Part shown: in pieces, positions 52,028 through 60,147 of the stretch
Position numbering within the stretch: the first letter of the stretch is position 1
Layout: each line of letters starts with the position of its first letter
From: GCA-020343675 sp964462945
GTDB taxonomy: Bacteria > Planctomycetota > Phycisphaerae > Sedimentisphaerales > Anaerobacaceae
Reading direction: 5' to 3'
DNA: 64,000 bases
NCBI GenBank assembly: GCA_964462945.1
Contig: CAYWZW010000006.1
Coordinates: 62,001 to 126,000 of the forward strand
Notes under the pieces: generated by a model
What the model was told of the DNA's origin: nothing
Database searches by the model: none
What the model saw: the letters and a program-made list of their open reading frames with translations, nothing else
Position numbers and translations under genes: made by a program

Positions 52028-52439
52028 CCGTTACAAACATCTACGTACTTTTGTTCGGCTGGCCTTTTTTAATTACTTTAATATTTATGCCCAAAATACA
52101 TGAGGAATATCGCCAATAACAATGTTCCTCCTATCCGCCGCGACGAACAAGCATAGGCACGAAAGAGCACTTACCAGTATTGAAATCGCATCAATTCAGT
52201 GTGTCGCGGCCCTGGCACACCCTCGACTGCCTGCGCGTGGAGTCCTGATGGTTTTTGTTTGGCCTTGGGCCGATCATCCCACAAGCTCAGAACGGCCCAA
52301 GAGGAAGATAATGTTGGCTCCAAATCGGCCGCGAATCTCCCATTGTGCCGGGTTGCCCTGTGAGTTTTGCGGTCACCATAAATATTAAAATGGGTAATTT
52401 TTACTTGACTTGCGTGTTAAAATAGGATATTTTAAGACT
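52028..52439. other. 412-base intergenic region; promoter at its right end
   Basis: No convincing gene; an 88-codon plus-strand frame (52122-52388) lacks a ribosome binding site and has an Arg/His/Pro-rich, non-coding look. At the right end TTGACT (52405-52410), 17 bases, TATTTT (52428-52433) form a promoter immediately before the small membrane gene, whose ATG follows only six bases after the -10 box. Confidence 0.45.
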
Positions 52440-52613
52440 ATGCTCGGGAGTATGTTATATTTCGTCTTGCGCATATCGCTGATTGTGACGGTCTGTGCCT
52501 TTGTATGGCGGTATGTCCAGCCGAGAACTCAACTCATGCGAATACTCCGAGCCGCCCTGCTTATGCTCAGTCTGTTGGCTGTCTTGGCCGTGATAAGAAT
52601 CACTGGCGCATGA
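52440..52613 (+). CDS. Very small membrane protein
   Basis: 57 residues with two hydrophobic helices (SMLYFVLRISLIVTVCAFVW and LMRILRAALLMLSLLAVLAVI). If the promoter at 52405-52433 is used, the message would be leaderless or start inside the frame at the ATG 52452. No family recognised; a moderate call. Confidence 0.4.
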   Translation: MLGSMLYFVLRISLIVTVCAFVWRYVQPRTQLMRILRAALLMLSLLAVLAVIRITGA

Positions 52614-52928
52614 TTGAGCACCCTTTACTCTGACCATTCATCCTTCGTTTAAACCCCTCCCCAAAGTCCATACCGAAATCAAGGAATTTTCAGGTGGATT
52701 CGTCAGCGTCTTTGATGCTGGCGGCCCGGAGGGGAACCGCAGAGCCGGCAGCTTCACAATAACGCCGCATCGAATTACGCCAACAGCGTGTTTCGTATGG
52801 GGTCATTCCGACCCGAGTCCCGATTATGTCGGGACGAAGCAGAAGAAACTATCTGAACAGATCTCTCCGCTTCGCCTCCGGCTTTGGTCGAGATGACGAG
52901 GCACGAATCACTGGCCACGAGCAACGAA
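52614..52928. repeat. Intergenic region with a dispersed-type repeat (52802-52897)
   Basis: The stretch 52802-52897 begins GTCATTCCGAC and ends GTCGAGATGAC, imperfect inverted ends, and contains CCCGATTATGTCGGG, a palindrome. This is a common intergenic repeat form. Nothing else is recognised before the lysA stop. Confidence 0.45.
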
Positions 52929-54206
52929 TTATCTCTCCGGTGCGACCAGGTCTTCGTAGGTTTCGCGTTTTCTGATGACCGAGAATGTTTCGCCGTCAAC
53001 GAGGACTTCGGCGGCCCGTCCGCGGGCGTTGTAGTTGCTGCTCATGCTGAAGCCGTAGGCGCCGGCGGTAAAAACGCAAAGCAGGTCGCCGCGCTGGACC
53101 GGCGGCAGGGCCCTGTCCCTTGCAAAGAAGTCCGCGCCTTCGCAGATCGGCCCGACGACGTCAACCACCTCTGTCCCGTCCAATTGCAGATCTCTGCTGC
53201 GCCGGGGCGGAACAAACGCCTCTTTCACCTTCACCGGCCAAATGAAATGGAATGCATCGTACAACGAGGGGCGGATCAAATCGTTCATTCCCGCGTCGGC
53301 GATGACAAATTTCTTGCTGCCTCCACGTTTGACGTAGAGAACGCGAGTGAGCATGATCCCCGCGTTGGCGCAGATGCTCTTGCCGGGCTCCAGGATGAGT
53401 TTAAGGTTCTTATCTCTCAGCAGAGGAACAATCCCCGCCGCATATTCGGCCGCCGAAGGGACGGTGTCCGACTCGTAATCGGCGCCGTAGCCGCCGCCCA
53501 GGTCGAGAGATTCGACGCTATGGCCCTTGCTGCGGAGCCTGTCAACGAGCGGCAATATTTTCTCCACAGCCTCGACATACGGATCGATTTTTTTCCCGCC
53601 CGTGCCCAGATGCACATGAAGCGCGCAAAGATGGACGGCCGTGTTCGCGCCGTAATCGGCAAAAACTCTCACCGCCCTTTCGATATCGACTCCGAATTTT
53701 GTCTCTCTCTTGCCCGTGGTCAGAAAAGCGTGCGTTTTGTACTCAACATCAGGATTGACACGCAAAGCAACTTTGGGGCGTTTGCCTCGTGCTTTCGCCA
53801 GGCGAATCAGATTTTCCAGCTCCGCTTCGGACTCAATATTGAAATAGCCGATGCCGGCGTCCAATGCTTCGACAATTTCGACATCGGTTTTTCCGACGCC
53901 GGCATAGACGACCTTCGACGGGTCACCGCCCGCCTGCAAGACGCGGTACAGCTCGCCGCCGCTGACAATGTCAAATCCGCTGCCCGACTCGGCCACGAGC
54001 TTGAGTACATGGATATTGCCGCAGGCCTTGACCGAATAGCAGATCATCGTATCGAGCCGGCGGTACGCCTCGTGAATTTTTTGCAGATGGTCTTTGAAAG
54101 TGGCTTTGCTGTAAACGTAAACCGGCGTGCCGACCTCGTCGGCGATTTCTTCAACACCGACGTCTTCGGCAAACAGTTTGCCGTTCCTGTAGTTGAAATA
54201 GTCCAT
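52929..54206 (-). CDS. lysA: Diaminopimelate decarboxylase
   Basis: 425 residues, PLP alanine-racemase-fold enzyme producing L-lysine. PLP lysine in MICYSVKACGN, HVHLGTGGKKIDPY, SLDLGGGYGADY near residue 220, ILEPGKSICANAG near 270, and GPICEGADFFARDR near 340 with the catalytic Cys. ATG 54206 (MDYFNYRNG) is preferred to upstream frames that would cross the preceding terminator. Family relatives (carboxynorspermidine decarboxylase) are less likely, given these motifs. Confidence 0.93.
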   Translation of the reverse strand: MDYFNYRNGKLFAEDVGVEEIADEVGTPVYVYSKATFKDHLQKIHEAYRRLDTMICYSVKACGNIHVLKLVAESGSGFDIVSGGELYRVLQAGGDPSKVVYAGVGKTDVEIVEALDAGIGYFNIESEAELENLIRLAKARGKRPKVALRVNPDVEYKTHAFLTTGKRETKFGVDIERAVRVFADYGANTAVHLCALHVHLGTGGKKIDPYVEAVEKILPLVDRLRSKGHSVESLDLGGGYGADYESDTVPSAAEYAAGIVPLLRDKNLKLILEPGKSICANAGIMLTRVLYVKRGGSKKFVIADAGMNDLIRPSLYDAFHFIWPVKVKEAFVPPRRSRDLQLDGTEVVDVVGPICEGADFFARDRALPPVQRGDLLCVFTAGAYGFSMSSNYNARGRAAEVLVDGETFSVIRKRETYEDLVAPER

Positions 54207-54335
54207 CTCATGCCCTTCTTTGCACGCCTTATTCAAAACTTCGCGTACGTATCGCCAAATAGTATAAGGCGTCGCGCGCCAATTGCAAGAAGCCGGGCGC
54301 TCTTGCCTGCATCCGAACGCGCTGCGGCCGCGCGC

Positions 54336-54378
54336 AAAAAAATGGAAGGCTCCGTCGCCTGCGAGAGAACCTTCCATT
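54336..54378 (-). terminator. Terminator of the lysine-rich peptide gene
   Basis: AATGGAAGG (54341-54349) and CCTTCCATT (54370-54378) form a 9-bp stem with a 20-base loop; on the minus strand seven T (54342-54336, partly in the stem) follow. It separates the small gene from lysA. Confidence 0.65.
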
Positions 54379-54453
54379 CATCGCGTAGCCGGTTTCCACC
54401 GGCAGCTCGCCGCGATCGGCAACGACGGGCGAGCTTTCGACTAAATCGTTACG

Positions 54454-54534
54454 CTATTTTTTCTTTCTCTTCTTGGTTTTCTTTTTCGTTGCTTTCTTCT
54501 TGGTTGCTTTTTTCTTTGCTTTTTTCTTTGCCAT
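54454..54534 (-). CDS. 26-residue lysine/alanine/threonine-rich basic peptide
   Basis: Reads MAKKKAKKKATKKKATKKK then TKKRKKK and a stop; 18 of 26 residues are Lys and one is Arg. AAGGAGGTGACA immediately upstream is the best Shine-Dalgarno sequence in the window, seven bases from the ATG, and a terminator follows, so this short frame has all the parts of a real gene. Composition resembles the tails of histone H1-like proteins (chlamydial Hc1/Hc2 type) and suggests nucleic-acid binding. No longer protein is attached in any frame. Its position just upstream of lysA, the last step of lysine synthesis, also allows a lysine-dependent translational sensor. Confidence 0.65.
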   Translation of the reverse strand: MAKKKAKKKATKKKATKKKTKKRKKK

Positions 54535-54873
54535 TATTTGTCACCTCCTTTTGGCTGACTAAATTCCTTTGTCTATTCCTTGACGTTACGACACTTGTTT
54601 ACATTAAAGAACTTCACGAACAAATTACAGAAAAAAGTAAAAAAATATTTCTATATTTTTTTATCGTCTAAAACTTTACGAATACTTGACAAAATTTTTT
54701 GCGACGAACATTTTACACAACCTCATATATTCTCTACTATACGCTCCGTTGATTGAATGTAAAATGACGCGTGAAGAGTTTTGTTGTCTGTTGGTGTGTT
54801 TTGCCGATTGAGGTTTTGTGATTTCTTCTGTAATATTTTTTGCGACAACACACAGATTTGTTGTTAATTGTTT
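54535..54873. other. AT-rich divergent region between the lysine-rich peptide and nadD
   Basis: No gene seen. It is the most AT-rich stretch around. The segment TTTTTTGCGAC occurs twice (about 54692 and 54836), and TTGACA at 54686-54691 may be the -35 of a nadD promoter. The region must hold promoters for both directions. A small RNA cannot be excluded. Confidence 0.4.
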
Positions 54874-55515
54874 ATGAACAAAAGAAAAATAGCGTTGTTC
54901 GGCGGCACGTTCGATCCGATTCATCTCGGTCACGCGACCGTCGCCGCCGACGCCGTCAAACAGATCGGCGCGGAGAAAATCGTTTTCATTCCTGCAAAAC
55001 GCTCGCCGCTGAAAGGTTTCCTTCCCAAGGCCAGTGACGCCGACCGATTTCAAATGATAGCGCTCGCTATCGCGGATGAAAAGAGCTTCGAGGTCAGCGA
55101 CTACGAATTGAGCAAGCCGGCGCCAAGCTACACACTGGAGACGGTCGGGAAATTTCAAAAGGACTTCGGCAGTCAAACATCCATCCACTGGCTGGTCGGC
55201 GCCGACAGTATCGATGATCTGGTGTACTGGTACAAGATTGTCGAACTGATCGATGCGTGCCACTTGACAACGATGTATAGAGCCGGCTGCGAGCCGCCGA
55301 ATTTTGCCGGATTTGAGGGCCTCTGGGGCCGCCAGCGCGTCGAGAAACTCCAGCGAGACGTCGTCCAAACGCCTCTCATTGATATCAGCAGCACGGACAT
55401 ACGAAACCGGTTGGCCGCGGGGCACGACGTGGCCGAGATGCTGCATCCGGCCGTCGCCGACTACATACGCGGGCACCGCCTTTATCAGTCGAAAGACATG
55501 AAGGAGGGTGGGTAG
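54874..55515 (+). CDS. nadD: Nicotinate-nucleotide adenylyltransferase
   Basis: 213 residues. Makes deamido-NAD from nicotinate mononucleotide and ATP. Nucleotidyltransferase motifs ALFGGTFDPIHLGH at the N-terminus and ISSTDIRNRLAAG near residue 170; IPAKRSPLKG and HWLVGADSIDDLVYW between. Start ATG 54874; an earlier TTG adds two residues. Confidence 0.95.
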   Translation: MNKRKIALFGGTFDPIHLGHATVAADAVKQIGAEKIVFIPAKRSPLKGFLPKASDADRFQMIALAIADEKSFEVSDYELSKPAPSYTLETVGKFQKDFGSQTSIHWLVGADSIDDLVYWYKIVELIDACHLTTMYRAGCEPPNFAGFEGLWGRQRVEKLQRDVVQTPLIDISSTDIRNRLAAGHDVAEMLHPAVADYIRGHRLYQSKDMKEGG

Positions 55516-55524
55516 GCGCACGGG

Positions 55525-56196
55525 TTACTGCAGCTTGATATTCTTCTCGATCGACTCAAGCAGCCAATCGTACCAACTTTGCATGCCTTCGCCGGTTTTG
55601 GCCGATATGGGAAAAATCTCGATGGCTTTGTTCAGTCTGCGGGCGTCGGCCTTTGCTCGTTCGATATCGAAATCCACGTGCCCTCCATCCAGCAGATCAA
55701 TCTTATTCATGAGCATCACCTTTGACTTGGCAAAGATCGCGGGGTACTTGGCCGGCTTGTCATCACCCTCGGCAACGGAAAGCACGACTATTTTGCCGCT
55801 TTCACCTAATTCAAAAGCCGATGGACAAACCAGATTGCCTACGTTTTCGATGACGATCAAATCCAAATCCTCGACGGGCAGCTTTTTCAATGCATCGCTT
55901 ATTTGTGCTGCCGACAAGTGGCACGCCCCCTCGGTGTTGATCTGGACGACCGGCGCTTTGGTTGCTCTGATTCTCTGGGCGTCGATGTCGGTCTGAATGT
56001 CGCCCTCAATCACGCCGATCCGGATTTTGCCTTTCAACTCGTTTATCGTCCTGGCCAGAATGGTCGTCTTGCCGGAGCCGGGAGACGAAATCATATTCAG
56101 GCACAATTTCTTGCGCTCGGCGAAAAACAGGGTGTTTTCAAAAGCATACTTTTCGTTTTCGCTGAGAATTTTCTTGCCGATGTCAATTTTTTTCAT
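55525..56196 (-). CDS. hypB: Hydrogenase nickel-insertion GTPase HypB
   Basis: 223 residues, SIMIBI GTPase: NMISSPGSGKTTILART P-loop near residue 35, the metal-site EGACHLSA segment near 90, VIENVGNLVCPS, and NKIDLL. It lacks the N-terminal CxxCGC and His-rich nickel-storage segments of some HypB proteins. Overlaps hypA by 14 bases; last gene of the hyp operon. Confidence 0.96.
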   Translation of the reverse strand: MKKIDIGKKILSENEKYAFENTLFFAERKKLCLNMISSPGSGKTTILARTINELKGKIRIGVIEGDIQTDIDAQRIRATKAPVVQINTEGACHLSAAQISDALKKLPVEDLDLIVIENVGNLVCPSAFELGESGKIVVLSVAEGDDKPAKYPAIFAKSKVMLMNKIDLLDGGHVDFDIERAKADARRLNKAIEIFPISAKTGEGMQSWYDWLLESIEKNIKLQ

Positions 56197-56545
56197 AGCA
56201 ACAATCCGTCTGAAAATCTATCTCTTCGAGTATGAGAGGCGCATCAGGGAGCAATTCAAAATCTCCGCCGCCGCACGTCGGACACTCCGGATGCGAAATC
56301 TCGACGTCGAAGTCTCGGCTGCAACTCTTGCACCGCGCCTGGATCGGCTTATGCTCTATGTGAAGCTTGACACCCTCGCAGGGTGTATCTTTCGTAATCG
56401 CCTCGAAGGCAAAACAAAGTACCTCATCATTAATCGCATTGAGCGTTCCACAACTGATCTTGGCGGCGACGGGTTTGGCATTATGTTTTGCCGCTTCTTC
56501 TGATATGATTGCCATCAGGCTCTGCGCCACCATCGTTTCGTGCAT
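56183..56545 (-). CDS. hypA: Hydrogenase nickel chaperone HypA
   Basis: 120 residues from the ATG at 56545, giving the obligatory MHE nickel-binding N-terminus (MHETMVAQSL). Zinc site: CKSC near residue 75 and CPTC near 90. The ATG overlaps the hypE stop (TGATG), supporting this start over an ATG two codons earlier. Confidence 0.95.
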   Translation of the reverse strand: MHETMVAQSLMAIISEEAAKHNAKPVAAKISCGTLNAINDEVLCFAFEAITKDTPCEGVKLHIEHKPIQARCKSCSRDFDVEISHPECPTCGGGDFELLPDAPLILEEIDFQTDCCYEKN

Positions 56546-57570
56546 CAGCATATCCTCGGCAGCTCGCGCCCGTAAGGCATCTGCACAATTCTTCTGCCGC
56601 CGATCCGGGTCTCCATCTCCACCAGCGGCACATCACGCACCTGGACAACCTCGCCTATAAGTTCCGCCTTTTTCCCCAACGGGTGATTTCTACAAATATT
56701 CAAACACTCATCGGCGGATCCCGGCGCGACAACGGCGACGAATTTGCCTTCATTGGCGATTGTCAGCACATCGAAGCCCAGCATATCCGCTGCGGCCTGA
56801 ACGGCGGGCTTGACCGGAATCTCGGTTTCATGAATTGCGATGCTCAGCCCGGTGCTTCTTGAGATTTCGTTGAGCGTGGCGGCTAACCCGCCCCGAGTCG
56901 GGTCCCGCATGAACTTTATGCCGGTCGTGCTCTCCAAGAGCTCGCAGGTCAGTGCCGCCAGAGCCGCACAGTCGCTCTTCAATTGCGATTGGAATCCCAT
57001 ATCTTCCCGTTGAGAGATGATGGTCATGCCGTGGTCGCCGATAGTGCCGTTGATAATGATCTTGTCGCCAACGGCAATTTTCCCGAAGCCCAAATCCACG
57101 CCGGGCAATCTTACGCCGATTCCCGCGGTATTTATGAAGATTTTGTCAGCAGCCCCGGCTTCGACTGTCTTGGTATCGCCGGTCACGATCTCGACGTTAC
57201 TTTCGCGTGCGGCCTGCCCGACGCTGGCTAAAATCCCGTCCAGCAATTCAATCTCAAAGCCGTCTTCGATTATCAATGACAGCGCCAAAGCCACAGGTTT
57301 TGACCCGGCTACGGCCAGGTCGTTGACCGTCCCGCAAACGGCGAGTTTGCCGATGTCTCCGCCGTTGAAGAACAGCGGCTTGACGACGTAGCTGTCGGTT
57401 GTAAAACACAGCGAGCCCGAAGCCAGATTCAGCCGTGCCGAATCACCCAATTCCGCCAGCGTGTCATTCCGGAAGTTCGGCAGAATATGGTGCCGAATCA
57501 GATCGTCCATCAGTTGCCCGCCACCGCCGTGTGCAAGCAGAATCGTGTCGTGTTTGCCTGCTCTTATCAT
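56545..57570 (-). CDS. hypE: Carbamoyl dehydratase HypE
   Basis: 341 residues. PurM/ThiL-like ATPase that turns the C-terminal thiocarbamate into thiocyanate, donating CN to the hydrogenase iron. Motifs: LLAHGGGGQLMDDLI, GTVNDLAVAGSKP, VTGDTKTV, MRDPTRGGLAATLNE; the protein ends PRIC with the essential C-terminal Cys. Overlaps hypD by four bases. Confidence 0.97.
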   Translation of the reverse strand: MIRAGKHDTILLAHGGGGQLMDDLIRHHILPNFRNDTLAELGDSARLNLASGSLCFTTDSYVVKPLFFNGGDIGKLAVCGTVNDLAVAGSKPVALALSLIIEDGFEIELLDGILASVGQAARESNVEIVTGDTKTVEAGAADKIFINTAGIGVRLPGVDLGFGKIAVGDKIIINGTIGDHGMTIISQREDMGFQSQLKSDCAALAALTCELLESTTGIKFMRDPTRGGLAATLNEISRSTGLSIAIHETEIPVKPAVQAAADMLGFDVLTIANEGKFVAVVAPGSADECLNICRNHPLGKKAELIGEVVQVRDVPLVEMETRIGGRRIVQMPYGRELPRIC

Positions 57571-58646
57571 CTGTGTCTTTTCTCTTGGCCGTACTTAAAC
57601 CACGCCGCACATGCCCCTTCGGAGCTTACCATACAAGGTCCTACCGGGTCTTGCGGCGTACAACTTTGGCCAAACAATGCACATTCCGGCGGCTCGATCA
57701 ACCCACACAAAACTTCACCGCATCGACAGCCTTTTCCTTCTTTGCCTGGCATCTCCGTTATGTCAAATCGTTTGAAGGCATCGAACTGCTCGTACTCGTC
57801 TTTCAGCTTGAGCGTGCTCTTCTCTATTTTTCCCAATCCTCGCCAGTAACCGTCCGCAGGCTCAAAACACTCGTTAATGACTTGTTGTGCGGCCGCATTG
57901 CCTTTCTCGGTCACGACGGCAGAATACATTGATTTTAATTCGGCTCCGCCGGCCGAAAGCTGCCGACAGATTTCGGCAAGTCCTTCGATGATCTGAACCG
58001 CCTCGAAACCGGCCACGACGCACGGCCGAGCGAAATCCTCCACAATCTCGGCAAAAGCCCCGTAGCCGATGATCACGCTGACGTGCCCGGGACACAAGAA
58101 AGCATTGATGTTGTGATTCTTGCCGCTCAACAAAGCCCGCATCGCTGGGACAACCAGCTTGTGCCCGCTCAAAATGCAAAAATTATCTATGGAGTCGGCC
58201 GCCGCCTCTTTCACGACCACCGCCGTGGCCGGCGCGGTCGTTTCAAAACCTACCGCCACGAACACAACTGTTTTCGCGGGATTGTCCTTAGCTAATTGCA
58301 GCGCATCTTCGCTGCTGAGAACGACTTTGACTCTCGCCTTTGCCCGCTTGGTTTCAAGCGAGTGGTCTTTGCCGGGGACGCGAATCATGTCGCCATACGT
58401 GGCGATCATACAATCATCGCGTTCAGCCAATTCCAAAACGATGTCGATGTAGCCCTGGTCGGTGACACAGACGGGGCAGCCGGGACCTGACAGAAGTTTG
58501 AGGTTTTGGGGCAGAATTGACCTTATGCCGCTGCGGAAAATCGAGACCGTGTGCGTGCCGCAAACCTCCATGATATTGACCTGCCGGCCCAACTCTTCGC
58601 AGGCGACATTCATTAAAGTCTGTGCTTTGTTGATTCTATCGAGCAT
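57567..58646 (-). CDS. hypD: Hydrogenase Fe(CN)2CO scaffold protein HypD
   Basis: 359 residues with EVCGTHTVSIFRSGI (iron-binding Cys), LLSGPGCPVCVT, VGFETTAPATA, and the Fe-S-cluster cysteines near the C-terminus (CRCGEVLCGLIEPPECALFGQSCTP). Works with HypC to assemble the Fe(CN)2CO unit. Confidence 0.97.
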   Translation of the reverse strand: MLDRINKAQTLMNVACEELGRQVNIMEVCGTHTVSIFRSGIRSILPQNLKLLSGPGCPVCVTDQGYIDIVLELAERDDCMIATYGDMIRVPGKDHSLETKRAKARVKVVLSSEDALQLAKDNPAKTVVFVAVGFETTAPATAVVVKEAAADSIDNFCILSGHKLVVPAMRALLSGKNHNINAFLCPGHVSVIIGYGAFAEIVEDFARPCVVAGFEAVQIIEGLAEICRQLSAGGAELKSMYSAVVTEKGNAAAQQVINECFEPADGYWRGLGKIEKSTLKLKDEYEQFDAFKRFDITEMPGKEGKGCRCGEVLCGLIEPPECALFGQSCTPQDPVGPCMVSSEGACAAWFKYGQEKRHR

Positions 58647-58699
58647 AAACTTCGTATCTCTTCTCTCGTGAAGCGTATCTGGTACTCTGCTTCACGCCC

Positions 58700-58942
58700 T
58701 TATCCTGAGACTTTGTTCGGCGTATCCTCGAATTCGTAGATTTCGGCAATAAGCTGCCAGGTCTTCTTCGCTTCTTCTTCATCAACGAGCGAGATAGCAA
58801 AACCGGCGTGGATCAGAACCAAATCGCCCAACCTGGCCTCCGGCAGCAGCGTAGTCTTGGCCTTCCAACGGTTGCCCATCGCATCGACAACCGCCCTGTC
58901 CCCCTCCAACTCAACTATCCTGGCCGGTATCGCTAAACACAT
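58700..58942 (-). CDS. hypC: Hydrogenase maturation chaperone HypC
   Basis: 80 residues starting MCLAIPARIVE with the essential Cys2, then LGDLVLIHAGFAIS. First gene of hypCDEAB; a 272-base gap separates it from the CDF gene, so it may have its own promoter. Confidence 0.96.
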   Translation of the reverse strand: MCLAIPARIVELEGDRAVVDAMGNRWKAKTTLLPEARLGDLVLIHAGFAISLVDEEEAKKTWQLIAEIYEFEDTPNKVSG

Positions 58943-59214
58943 AATTCGTCGCTCGTGACTGGCGTCTGGTATTTCACCAGGGTGGCACCCTCAAACCTCG
59001 TTCACGGGTGTTTTACATATTCTTCGCAAAAAAACAACGATTCCACCCCTTATTCTATTGGTAGATACGTTTTGGGTCAATCTTTGGTTTACGGCGAGGG
59101 CGGGCCGGAACAAACATCGTTTTTCTCACTGGCGCAGGCGAAACGACAAGCTCCTGGTTTCCCGCCGGTCTCATCCTGGACCGGGAAGAAATTCTGGGGC
59201 GGCGAGTCGAAGGT

Positions 59215-60114
59215 CTAACGGTCCAACTCTATATCTTTGGAAGAAAGCGGGTCCTCCACCGGCTCTAAATGAGTGAAAACTGTGGCGCCAGGCAGTGCAT
59301 TGCAGATATCAATTTCAATTTGGTCCACGAGATGATGCCCGCGGTGCGTCGTCCACTTTCCTGGAACCAGAACATGAATTGATATGAAGCGGCGTCCGGC
59401 CGCTTGTCGGGTGCGTAGCGAGTGAAACTGTATGCCTTGTTTTCTGTACCCGTCGAGAATCCCTGATATTATTTGATGTTCTTCGCTTGGCAGTGCGGTA
59501 TCCATCAGACCCGATATTGAGCGTTGGATCAGTCGATAACCTGTCCATACGATGTTGGCGGCGACGGCAAGTGCGACAACCGGGTCTAATACCCTCCAGC
59601 CCGTTAATGCGACCGCACCTACGCCGCCAATAACGGCTACTGACGTCCATACATCCGTCATAAGATGCCGGGCGTCAGCCTCAAGAGTTATGGAGTTGCT
59701 TTTCTTGCCGACGTATAGCAGGATACGAGCAACACCGAGATTAATCAACGATGCAATGGTCGAAACTATCAAACCTGCACCGGCCTGCTCAAGTGGGCGA
59801 GGACTGATAATGCGCCCGACAGCCGCTACGCCAATGCTAACCGCTGCAATAAGTATTAGTATCCCTTCCGCGCCACTGGCGAAATACTCGGCCTTGCTAT
59901 GCCCATAGTGATGTTCCTCGTCCGGTGGGTGAGCCGCTATGATTAACATTGACAGGGCAATGGTCGCACCCAACAAGTTGACTAACGATTCTACCGCGTC
60001 TGACAGTAAACCAATAGAACCTGTCAGAAAATATGCAAGACCCTTAAGTCCAATCGTAGCAAACGCAGCAGCGATCGATAACCAGGCATAACGCGTTAAT
60101 GAAGAGCGATTCAT
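59215..60114 (-). CDS. Cation diffusion facilitator (CDF) transporter
   Basis: 299 residues, six predicted membrane helices. TM2 has GLLSDAVESLVNL and TM5 DARHLMTDVWTS (the HxxxD metal site), followed by a C-terminal cytoplasmic metal-binding domain (FHSLRTRQAAGRRFISIHVLVP, HHLVDQIE). Exports divalent metals such as Zn, Co, Ni or Fe. Position between hypF and hypC makes nickel or zinc homeostasis plausible. Confidence 0.92.
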   Translation of the reverse strand: MNRSSLTRYAWLSIAAAFATIGLKGLAYFLTGSIGLLSDAVESLVNLLGATIALSMLIIAAHPPDEEHHYGHSKAEYFASGAEGILILIAAVSIGVAAVGRIISPRPLEQAGAGLIVSTIASLINLGVARILLYVGKKSNSITLEADARHLMTDVWTSVAVIGGVGAVALTGWRVLDPVVALAVAANIVWTGYRLIQRSISGLMDTALPSEEHQIISGILDGYRKQGIQFHSLRTRQAAGRRFISIHVLVPGKWTTHRGHHLVDQIEIDICNALPGATVFTHLEPVEDPLSSKDIELDR

Positions 60115-60147
60115 GTTGCGTTTTGTTTCTCTTTACCGGCGAGTCCC

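Noticed and set aside
54207..54335. Lysine riboswitch before lysA
   Set aside because: The available leader is only about 130 bases after the terminator and shows no L-box core or extensive pairing.
52884..54671. 595-codon plus-strand frame opposite lysA
   Set aside because: Antisense shadow of lysA. The C-terminal KKKK/FFFF-like part is the complement of the lysine-rich peptide gene.
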